From the NCBI GenBank assembly GCA_034509925.1, contig CM067530.1, positions 4,914,501 through 4,978,500 of the forward strand: a DNA stretch of 64,000 bases. The letters run 5' to 3'. The translations under genes and the position numbers were made by a program. The notes beneath the pieces are model-generated. The model saw only the letters and a list, made by a program, of their open reading frames with translations, had not been told where the DNA came from and did not search any database. How positions within the stretch are numbered: position 1 is the first letter of the stretch; the number at the start of each line of letters is the position of its first letter. Source of the DNA: Hirudinaria manillensis (taxonomy: Eukaryota > Annelida > Clitellata > Hirudinida > Hirudinidae). Of the stretch, positions 38,601 through 50,600 are shown in pieces.

Positions 38601-41600
38601 CACAGAGATGTAGGTGACATTTCTCTTTTAAAATCTTATGATCCTATTTAAATAATATTTTACAATTTAACAGTGCTGAAATGCTTAATGAAATGATAAA
38701 TCGGGTACCTGTCTCCTAAGAGTGAAGTTAGAAAAGACAAAATCTATTTCGGGATCTCCCCTCCCTTCACACCACATGGCGGACAAGACTTCCACGTCAA
38801 ACAAGCTTACATCAATGACATCCAAAAGACACACATTATCTTCTTTTAGGTTAGTTTCTTGTCTTTTCTTAATTTTCAAGCTTTTCTTAAGATTCTGTTT
38901 GAAAAGATAATGCTGCATTACTAATTCATTCATTGTTCTCAGATACCACTTTCCATCAAATTAACAATGTCACATCATTCTAAGTATAATATTAGAGGCT
39001 ATGTGATTAGCTCACTGGAGAAAGGTTTGTTTCACTGGATGGCTGAAGATTGCCCAAAAAAGTAGATGAAGACCCATGAATCCCCAAAGATGAGAAAAGA
39101 GTTGACAAGGCATTCTGTTGGTTCGGATGAACAATTTTTATCGGGTCTGACATCGTGCAAGACTCCTCTGCCTCAACGTTTTCCGCAGGTTCAGTGTTCC
39201 GCAAGGTAATATCTTTGTATCCAGAATAAAGAAACTGATTCTGGATCTTTAATTTCCCAAAATCTAAAACCAGTACTTCAACATTTTTAGAGCTCATAGG
39301 AATGAAAAGAACAGGTGCTCCGGCATTTATGTCCAATTTGATGCGAATGTTACTCGAGGCTTGCTCCATTACCTAAACAAGCAAATTAATTAATTAATTT
39401 ACAAATTTTAATTAAAATAAATATCTACTCACTTTGCAGCCTTCTGAGGCTGCTCTAGATCTATTTAAAATTTCTTGGAATTGATTAAAGTTCTGAATGT
39501 ATGCCAACATTTCCTGAAAGAAATGGTGGGTGTGAATATAGTATACAGAAGACATCTCCAGTTGAACATAGGCATCAAATTCTCTTGGGTCATCATCAGA
39601 ATCAGGAGTGCTATATCTGTTTTCACATTAATAAATTCTTAATTCATAAGCAAATAGAACAATTTTAAAATTAGCCTAACTTTAAGATGTTAAATGACAG
39701 AGCAGTTTCCCCTGTAGTTTGGAATCTTTCTGAATACAAGTTACCAGCAGGAGAACGATCAAGAATAGACATGCTTCCTAACTGTCCAAACAACTAAAAA
39801 AAAACAGAATAATTTCACAACTTTTTCTCACCATTAAAAACAGTATATTTTTCACTTATTTAATTTAAAGTTCCTACCTAAAAACCACTTTATTAATCAT
39901 TCTAAATTTAAAGTAAAAAGGTCATGTATGAATAAAAATCAAGTCAGATCAAATGAATCCCATCAAATCAAGTCAGTCCTTCATTAGTTAATGAATTGGT
40001 GTTTGTGAAAGTAGTTTGTGAATGTATTAATATGAAACTTAGGCATTATTAAACAAATAAGTTGTATAACTTTCAACTCAAGTTTTGTCTTTAAAATGTT
40101 GCAGTCAAAGTTTGATATGTTGAATCTTGCAAGTTCATAAGCCTTTTTTTCAGCAACAACAGAAAGTTCATGAACTTTCAAAGTTATATTGAAACTTTCA
40201 TCATCAGTGAGGTCTTTAAGAAATATTCATGATTTAATATTATTAATATGATAAATATTTATTATGATAAATATTCAATAGCTTTAAAGAAAAAGCTATT
40301 TGGAGACCTACCACTGCCAACACCCTTTTGTGGGATCTTGGAAAAGAGGTTGGGATTTTGGGCCCTACCACTCATCCCTAGGACCTCCAAGAGTAAGACC
40401 CAAGTCTCAAGATGCACGAAAGTTTCCAAGCGATTAAAATCAATGGTTACTTTGTAATCAGTCTAAGAAAAGTGAAGTGTTAACAAATTCATAATCTCAA
40501 CAATAGAAACATCTCACATATTTTTAAACAATCACTTAACAAACTAACGCTTTTTTGGTGCATTAATTCTTTAGAGACTTTTATGACTTTTAAAAATACA
40601 AGACAACTGTCAGAGAAATTGTTGTAATTTTTAGATCTGTGAAAAATGGAATCAAATTGACGTTCTTTCAAGTAAATGATAATGTCAACTAGAAGAAAAT
40701 GTAGGAATACTGAACTAACCTGCTACTTGTTCCAACATCAGTATCAACTTGTGAAGTGACTTGAAAGTGAGAGTAAAAACTTGAAGGCAATGATGGTGGC
40801 AAATCAGGGATGAGAAAGCTGTCAGTGCTTGATGGACATGACTTTGATAAATATTCTCCATTGCTGCTATATTTTGATGATCTTTTCTTGTTTTGTTTTT
40901 GGAACCCATATGAGGCCATAAGGATCCTGTCAAATGCATGCAGGTATTCCTTCATTAACTTTTTAGTTAATCATTCATCTCCAATAAACTAACCTTGGCT
41001 TATCACCAAGCAGTCCCTCCATGAGCAGAGAATCAAGTTTTATTTCACTGATGGTATAGCATGAATAATTCAGTAAATCGAGAGAAAGAAACTGAAGAGT
41101 GAGCTTGACAATGTCATCATTACCATCACCACCTTTGAATAAAACTTCAAGCAATGGCATGCTAATAGATGCCTTGATAACTTTTGGTAAGTTTTGTTTC
41201 TCTTCATGTTGAAAGATATTGTCATTCAGATGAAACGTTGGATCGAAATGAGTGTTTTCATCAATTGGAGGCTGTGCATCAGAATTAACCTCTGATGTTT
41301 TCTCTTTTGTAGGAGATAAGTTATCCAATGTTTTGAGCATTTGCTGAAGAACAGCTCTGGTGAAAACAACTTTTAGTGGAGAGAGCTGACCAGTAACAGC
41401 AACATACTTATTTGAAGAAACATCCAGTTGAGATAAATTTGAAAGTTCACATATTGAAGGATCACAAGGGATTTGATCAGAGACATTAATGGTAACTCTA
41501 AAACCAGTATCGTGCAGAATGGGAAAGCCAAGCAGATTTATGCCAGAGTGGTGAATATTCAATTTTTTGTTCAAATCCAAGGAATACAAGCAAATGTTTG

Positions 41601-44600
41601 AAAATTCCACCATCAAAGTCTAAAATTAAATTATTTTAAATTTATTTTTGATATAGATTAAAATATATATTTTATATGTTAACCTGATTGGTGTCTGCAG
41701 AAAATTCATTGGAATGGTCTACTACATTAGAAAATGACATGGTTCCCAAGTGGCAACTCAAGATTTCATTGCTATTGGCTTCTTTAGGGAACATGAGAAC
41801 AGGAGATTCAATGACGATGGCAAACATCAATTTATTGAAGGGAGTTTTCAACAGGCTTTCATCACTCAGTTTTCTATCTTGGCCTTCCAGACCAATGTTA
41901 GAATCTACAAAATCTTTCATTCTTCTCTTGTCAATATTTAATTTCATTTTCTTCTTTGAAGAGGAAATATTTTCGGAATCTCCTTGCACAACGGATTTCT
42001 TGTGTCTGTGAATGATAGAGATCGGTGTCAAATTGAGCAATTTAAACAAAACCTAAACTGACCTCTCATTTGTCACCAGTCCAGCAGCTAATTCAGTAGC
42101 TGCAGAACTTATGGAAGAACCCAATCTCGTTATGTACATTTTAAGATTGTCAAGACACCTTGACAGTTCTAACAGGAATTCTGGTGCATGCACATATTTG
42201 ATTGAAGCTATTTTTAAAGCCATCATCGTGAATTGCTTATTTTCTGTGTAGAAATGATGAAAATTCATCCACGAGTCCAACATAGGCAAGCTGGAGCAAC
42301 TCAAAAAAAGTTGTCTAATTTTTGTGGCAGAATCACTCCTTTCAAATGCTTCATATAGTTTAGAGTGCTGGTAAAATTTTCTTTTGCTATCTATGAGAAA
42401 CACTGCACTGAACTTAAAAGCAGGTTCAAAATCCAAAGGAGAACCAGTTATGGAAAAGTTATTTAAGCCTTGAAAATGCAACGGGTTGCTTTCAGAAACA
42501 GTGCCGCACTGGACAAGTATTCGTTCCCCTTGGTATCCCTGCGTAAGATCCTCTAATTGAAAACCTCCCAAACAACCACTGAGTTCTAGAAACAGTCCTG
42601 TCAACAAATTTCCAAGGTGATCTTTCAAAGCAAAATCAGATGGAAATTTTAAGAAAAACTGAACGAATAGAGCAATCGTAAACCTGCTTCGACATCAATC
42701 TGGGCATCGGCAAAAGTGACCATGGCAATTTTTTTGGCCTTTTCATATTCAAAGCTTAGGAGCATCATATTTAGTCTGTCAAATTTTGACCTAATCCTAA
42801 TTCTCTTTATAGTCTTTAACTATAAATAATTTAAAAATTTCATCAAAATCTTAAAATATCAATTCTTTACTAAAATGACATTACTGAAAAGTCATAAGAG
42901 CTGCCAGATCCTTCCTTCAGGGAATCATGAGGAAACACTTGCTGAAAGAAGGAGATGAGCTCCACAATTGTCTTCTGATTTGCTTTTATGTCAATTAAGC
43001 AAAAATTGAAATTTCAATTCAAAATAAATTCAATAATTAACATTTACCAATGACATCTAATGAATTAAAGTGAAAATTGACATCGTAATGAGGTTCTTCT
43101 TCATTTACCAATAAGGATTTGCCTTTTATTTCAATGGATAGTTGAATCAAGGTTTCATTTTGCTGCCCTGAATCATAAGTAACAAATGATTTAATTTTTA
43201 TGCCAGATCACAATGCTAGCTAACCCCTACCTTCAGAAAGACCAGCATCATTTGAAGGTCTCTTAAAACAATGAGCCTTATCAGTAAATATGATATTTCT
43301 GTTGAGATTATTTTGAATTACTCAATGATGTTAAACAACATATCAAAACAAATGAAAAATAAACCCCTCACTTGAAGTTCTCATGAGAGGCCACAAGTAG
43401 CTCATAATCCGATCCAAAGGTTTGCAATGCATCAGCAATAATGAGGCTACTGACAGAGAATTGAATGTTTGTCCGGCAAGAAGTCATTTCAAGCAAGGAA
43501 CTAACTTGACCGATCGTTAGTTGTCCGATACATTGATCTGATTTCGTCAAAGTACAATGAACTACATTAAAGTATCTCATCCAATAATTGATCAGAAATA
43601 ATTTTTCAATCAATTTAAACTTCATAATAAATTGTAACAACTGATTGAAACCTTTTCCATGTACATCAATGGACAAATTGTGAATAGAAAACTTCATGGA
43701 TAGCAACTTATTTTCTTCCTTCAATTCATCACTGAATAAAAAGTTTTAAAATAACTTGATGCCAGAAGAAGCTTGAAAAATGTTTAGAATTACCCAATAA
43801 AATGAGGACTGTTTAAAGTGCTGCTGGCATCACAGGTTTGAGTTTGATAACTGCTTCTCTTCCCTCCGACCAGTTTATGAATATCTTCAGATAAGCCTTG
43901 CAGACATCTTTTGAGGGTCGTTAGCTGTGGTTCAAGATCACTGCTGTTACTTATTTTATTAAATTTTCTTCAATGACATCCAAATTGTCTGAGAATTTCA
44001 TAATATTGACAAATTTTCTAGACATTAATAAACTAAACAGGCATCAAATTTAAACTCCCTAATCACTCCAGTATTCTGGACGATGTCATCTTCAACAACT
44101 TCTTAATATTAGAAACTAATGCATGATATCTCTATTAATCTTTGGCAAAATTAATTTGATGAATTTTTATATCAATATTTATAAAGAAATAAATACTATT
44201 AACCAGTAAAAAAACAAGAAAAATGACTAAGAACTCAAGCCTAGAGAAGATAAAATAGTACATGTTGCACATGACAACTAAAAATTTCAATATTTGAAGA
44301 AATAAGAAAAGCAAATTAATTTTGTTTACAAATTCTAAATCTTTCAACAAAATTTATCAAAAAGACATTGTATATGTTTTTGAGGAGAATGTCAAGATAA
44401 TGCTGAACTCATTATTTCTCAAAACATATTCTGCAATCTGTGCATATTCAAGTGCTACTTCTTGACCATTTAACTCTTGGTCACAGTCTGGTTCCATTGT
44501 CACCATACTTTTACAATTCCCTTTTTGTATGTTTTTTTAAATTTTATTTTAATTTTATTTTCTTCAATCCATTTGATCAAATCAAAATCATTAACGTTGC

Positions 44601-47600
44601 CTTCCTCTACTCCCGGGCTCAATAGTTTTGACTGCCTGCTGAAGTAACTGCAATAGTTGCCCATCCATCATTGCCTCATCTCAAAAATTGCAATCATAAC
44701 GTATTAAACTCGTGCAGCATTTAATTGCTTTATCTTAGCTCTTCTCCATCTGTTCAACCAGATCAATGAGTCATCTCTCATCAGTAGAATCTTAGAGCCA
44801 CCCCAGAATGAATTGTCCATCAATGTTGAGAGTTGGAGCATTTTAAATTTCTTAAGATACAAGTCTTAAGATCATCATCATGAAATCAGGACAATACAAA
44901 ACTGTGATGCTTGCTATTCTGATGTTATTCACATGGAACCTCATAAGTCAACAGCTATTATTTGTTATTATTAATAACAAAATCACATAAAAACTCAAAA
45001 CATTAGCAAGAACAAATTTTAATGAAAAATTAATGAAGATTATGTGATAGAATTGAAAATAAATAGAACAAACTTTAAACTCATTGATGTGGAAATCAAT
45101 TGTTGGAATGTGTCCACTGATTATAACATTAGGCCAATCAATGCAATGGTTCCCTATGATACGTCTGACAATAGAAAATTTGATCTATTTAATCTGGTAA
45201 AAAGTATAAAAGCGCTAATAGCAACATTGTGTAATACCTTTCCAATTGCAATGAAATGCTGAATTTGTTAACAACATGCCATGGACTCAATTTATCTAAA
45301 TAAACTGCTTTCCAATTTTCTTCCAGACATCCCACAAAAACTTTTAAATCCATGAGTTCCACAGTATATCTAAAAAATAAGTCATAATACATTGAACCAG
45401 TGCTAAAACCCAAGAAACAAAAGACTCACATATCATATAACTTTTCATGTATAAGTGATTCTGAAATTGTTGGGAGAATTGTTTCAACATCTTGTGGGGT
45501 AGAAGATGGAGTGACAAACAAATCATCATCTGAAGTTAATAAATATAATCAAATCATCAGTTATAATAAATTACTATCACATTCTTGAACTCACCTTCAT
45601 TATCTCCCAGGTTCTCCAGAGTACCTTTGTTATTAATGCATAATCTACCTAAATCAAAGACTACAGCTGTGGTATCAGGCTTGCAAAGATCCTCAAGAAT
45701 GGTTATATGAGGTGCAAATAAATCAAGATTTATGATCCAAGTTGATAATCCAAACTGCAACAAAATGCCCTATGATCAGCTTCAGTTATTCATATTTAAA
45801 CCAGTTGTTCAATTATGTAAACCATATTTGACTCACTCCTAAATAAATAATCCATCAATGTCAATACCTGTAAGTTTCCTTTCAACATGGCCTCAATCGT
45901 ATGTTGAAGTTCATGCTTGGTTTGTCTTTTCAGTATTTCATATCTCATCTTAGCCACAGCTTCAGGAATGATAAGAATATCTAATGTCAGCAGCTTAAGA
46001 CTTATATAACACTTCGAATAGTAACAATGTCAACATTGACATTCATTAAACTTAATTTTCAAAATAAGGTAAAAAATTTTACTAAATGGTCTTCACCAGA
46101 GATACTCAACTATATTTTGAGTGGATAGATTTTTTTTTCCAATTGGTACCCAGGGATAATAACCAATGGATGTAAATCACCATCTTATGACATGCACATC
46201 AATCAATTGATCAGTTGAATATCTATTGTGCACTTACCAGCAATATCCATCTCAAAGTTTTTATCATCTTCAACTTCAAAGATACTCTTCACTTTTTCAA
46301 GGAAAAAAGGATTATAAACAATGTCCAGTGGTTCAGATGATATGAACAATCTGAATCCAATAAATAAGACATATTTACTAAATATATTTAATAAAGAATG
46401 CACTTTTCAATTCTTTACTTATAATTAGATTTTGCAGAAAATGGATTTTTCTCCAGGCAAAATTGAAAAAGCTGCAAGGTATCCCCTCCTTCAACTTTGG
46501 TCTAAAATAAAAAAATAGCAAGCAACCAATTTAAGGTTCATTTATTTAGTTACCCAAATAATAAAAATAAAGTAAAGACAATAGTAATATAATAACTACA
46601 ACAATAAGCACAACAAATTGCCCAATGTGAAATATAGCTGGATCAATTATAAAAGTTTAGTATAGAAGTATGATAACATAAACATATAATGTATTATTTC
46701 ATATCTATAACATATCTTAAAATGATGCCAAGAAAATCACAGCTGCCATATTTAAGATGTCAAGATTACTTTTAATAACTGGCAATGGTTCAGTTAATGA
46801 TATTAGTTTAAAAATGACTAATGTGAATACGAAATAATTAATATAAAATAGTGTATGTGTGCAAAATTATGTTGAAAAATGTTGGACAATTGCAGATGGC
46901 AAAGGCAATAAAATATACATATTTAGATAATAAGTTAAAATAAAAAAATTGTTAGGAATCTTATAGATATCTCAGTCAACTATGATAATGATAATAATCT
47001 GCCTTTTGACATGGATAACCCACAATCACCATCATATCATTATTAGAGAGTTTACCTTGTGATTGCTTTTGTGAAGAGGGGACACAAGAATTGGTCTAAC
47101 AGAATTCTTTGTATGCTTGTCAATTAATCTGAAATCCAACATTGATATTTCTATCATCCATCCTTGCACACGAGCTCTGGACTCAAATGTTGTCTTTATG
47201 TCTCTGCTTTCCAGCTCAAGCAATGGATGCAGCATAACTTCAGTTTCCTGGAATCCTGAAATTAGAAACCAATACAAATCAAGATTTTTTTCCTTTTAGC
47301 TAATCCTGTAAAATCTAATATTTTAATTAGATTCATTCAATGGGGGTCTCAAATTTTGACATATTTTATTTGAATGCACAAATTATAATTCATAATTCCT
47401 GCTTAGCCTTGTAATGCATTTAAGCCTCTGTAAGCAACTTACTATTGTTTGAATCACCTTGATTCCTTTGCTCAAGAGCTCCTGAATTTTGAGACATAAA
47501 AAGTTTCAGAGATCCTGATTTCAATGTAAAAGCCACTTTTAAAAATACTACATCCATCAACATCAGTGAATTATCTGCACTTTCTCTGCCAATCAAGTTT

Positions 47601-50600
47601 GTAAGGTCATCATCTGTAATCGAGAACAGGACTAAATAAATTGTTTTGAACTGAGATTTGAAAAAAGACTAATTTGAACCAAATTCAGAAGATGGTAATT
47701 TATTCCCAATAGTGACATTTCCTGACAAAGTTTCAACATCTACAGGGGATTGTGGTATTTCTTGCTGTTCAAAATAAATATATTATGATTGATATGATAA
47801 GCTACAACAGCTCCTGCAACTGCCTCTAAAGGCAACAAAATTTTTAAAATACTAAAATAAATACAAGGTTCCAATTACATGTTATAATAACTAGAATATT
47901 CTTCTATTAAATTGTTTAAATAATAAATGAGTGGAGGATGCCATCATTTAAATAATAAAGCCAAATAATGTTTGTGTCATAAATAGTTTGTAGCTAGATT
48001 GATTATTATTATCCCCTAAAAAGCTAAAATTAATGCTTCTGTTTTAACTAAAAAAACTATTTCAATTAGAATTTATTGACCAACTTTTAAGTCTGTTGAA
48101 CTTCCATACCATCCTCCCCAACCTGGAAACCATCCCTTGAGTATGCTATAGCCATAATAATTGGTGGCAGTATTCTTAGGAGATGAATCTGGACTCCTTG
48201 AGTTGAGGAGCTGTGGAAATAAGGTCTTATATAAACTTAATATAATTTCTAATACTTTTTCATACTAATAATAACAATGGGAATTTCTATACTGATAAGA
48301 AAATGCTATCACCAAATTCACCAATAAATTAAATATCTAACAGTCCCCTTCCCAGCAAAAATTCTACTCCCCTGACCAATTTCCAGTCTTGAAACAATAA
48401 TCTAAGATAATAATAGTTCTAATGTAAGTCCCCTATCAAGGTTATGCAGATCCATAGTCGAATGCTAATGTTAGAAATAACTATAACAATCATCAAATTC
48501 AGTTTGCAAAAATTGCCTTTTTCTCCTTTTCTAGAATGCTGTTGGTCACAAGAGATCTCAATATTTTTAGTTCTTCAATTGGTGTTTCTGCTTCAAATGC
48601 ATCAATGAAATCCTGGAAAATAAAATAAAAATGGGATTAGCTGATTATTATCAACTATTCATTAAATAGCAAATATATAAGAACTAAACAAATTTTAAGA
48701 AATTACCCTGTTTGACTTGGTCATGTTTCTGGCCCCAATTGTGAGTTTAAGTGTATACAATTCAACATATAAGACATTATTTTTGGCTCTAGTGAGTATG
48801 AACTTCCTTGTGGAATTTTTAAATCTTTCCTTTACAGTACTTAACACGCAATCTAGAGCAAATCTCCAGCGAGAACGTGCACTGATAAAATGAACTGTGT
48901 TTAACAATTGTTCCAAGGATTAAAAAAATTGAAACCAACTTTTTAGAAAAAGAGGCCCTCTTGAACTTTTTGTATCTATAAGCTTTGCATGCCAAGTCAT
49001 ACGACTTTAAAGCAAAATGCATCTGCTTGAATTGTAAATCATTAAGAGATAAAGGAAACTCATCAAGGCAAATATCAAGACAGATTCTAGGACTTTCTCT
49101 TTTTCTTAATGGTAATGAAGATGTATTCCTTGCAAACTTGCAGACTCCACTGACAGGAGACAACAAAAAGCATTGCTTCTCCTATTAAGAACATTAAAGT
49201 AAAATATTAATTTAATTAAAATATTAAAGTAATCCATCAAAATCTAGAAATTAGCTTTGCCAAGTGAATGTAATAATGAAAATATATGATGAAGTGCTTA
49301 CCTCAATCTCCATAATCTCATGGGTAAAAAAATCCTGCACAAAAAGAAATAAATGTAACATTGTGATCCTTCTCAAACAATTATTTTGCAAATAACCTGA
49401 AAGTCAGATTTGCTTGAGTCACCCATATAATGCTTTGCTTGACAATCCCAATATAATGAGAAATTTTGCAACTCAATTATTTTAAAAATATTGCTGTCAG
49501 AGCCCCTATATCTATACCCTGGAATCTATAATGGAATAAATTTAATCAACTTATTCTTATTCCGTATTTTAATAAAATTTTAGAAATCAACCCAATCAGC
49601 ACTGCAACTTTGAGCAGAGATTCTATTTATGAACATTCCACATGCAAATGGTTGACCTCTGCTAGTGAAATCCTCGTAACGTAGATTCACGTTAAGAATT
49701 TTTATCTGAAAAAAAATATAAGAATTAAATGATTCCTACAGCTTATACCAATGGAATATCACATCGAATATTTTAGGAACAAACTTGAAAATTATCAATT
49801 ATGTTGGTGACGAAAGACGTGCCATAGGACCACCACGACCAATTGCTAGAATCAGCTCCAGCCTGCTGAAGGTATTGCTTCTGCAACTTAATAACAAGGA
49901 TGGAAATTGTTAAATTATGTAATTACACATTGTTAGACAATCAATTCTCAAAATATGCATTCCTCCCAGGGCCCTCATTCAAAATTAATAAATAGACACT
50001 GATTATTATCAAAATTATGCTAAATTACTTACATTAGAAAGTTACTACAATCACAGAAATTGAACTTGAAAAAGTTAATGAATTGATGGATGCCCAAGGA
50101 GGCCAATTGTACTCCAACGTCTGTCTTTTTTTAAATTCTGGAGTCCGTTTTTAAAATTGTCTAAAGTTACAGACATTCACAAACTTTACAGATTTTTTTT
50201 ATAACAATTGCGACATTAAATATGACAACATATAAAATGCAAATATATTATTTTTATAAAATATAACATATATTTAGTATAACATAAAACATGTTGCAAC
50301 TTTAGACTAGTTATGGCTTAGATTTTCGTTTATTATAAAATAAGTACGCTATGACTTTCTATGTGGTCAGCAATGGTGATAGCATGTCTTGGGAAATTCA
50401 AATGAGCAAAGTTCCCACAATTAGAATTGTTGTAAAGAAAAAAAATAACTTTCTTGAAGTTTATTGAAATTCAGATGAAACAATAAAAAGGCTGTGAAAC
50501 GAATTGTGGTGTTACTGGTGAGAAAAATAAATGTGGTGTGATAGTTATAAAGAGTTAAAATCTGTAAAAACATCGTAATTTTATTTGAGTATCTCTATCT

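Noticed and set aside
40248-40457. 69-codon plus-strand ORF
   Set aside because: It is antisense to the VPS13D exon at 40312-40462, which encodes conserved VPS13D sequence.
41688-42011. 107-codon plus-strand ORF
   Set aside because: It is antisense to a well-supported VPS13D exon in the same interval.
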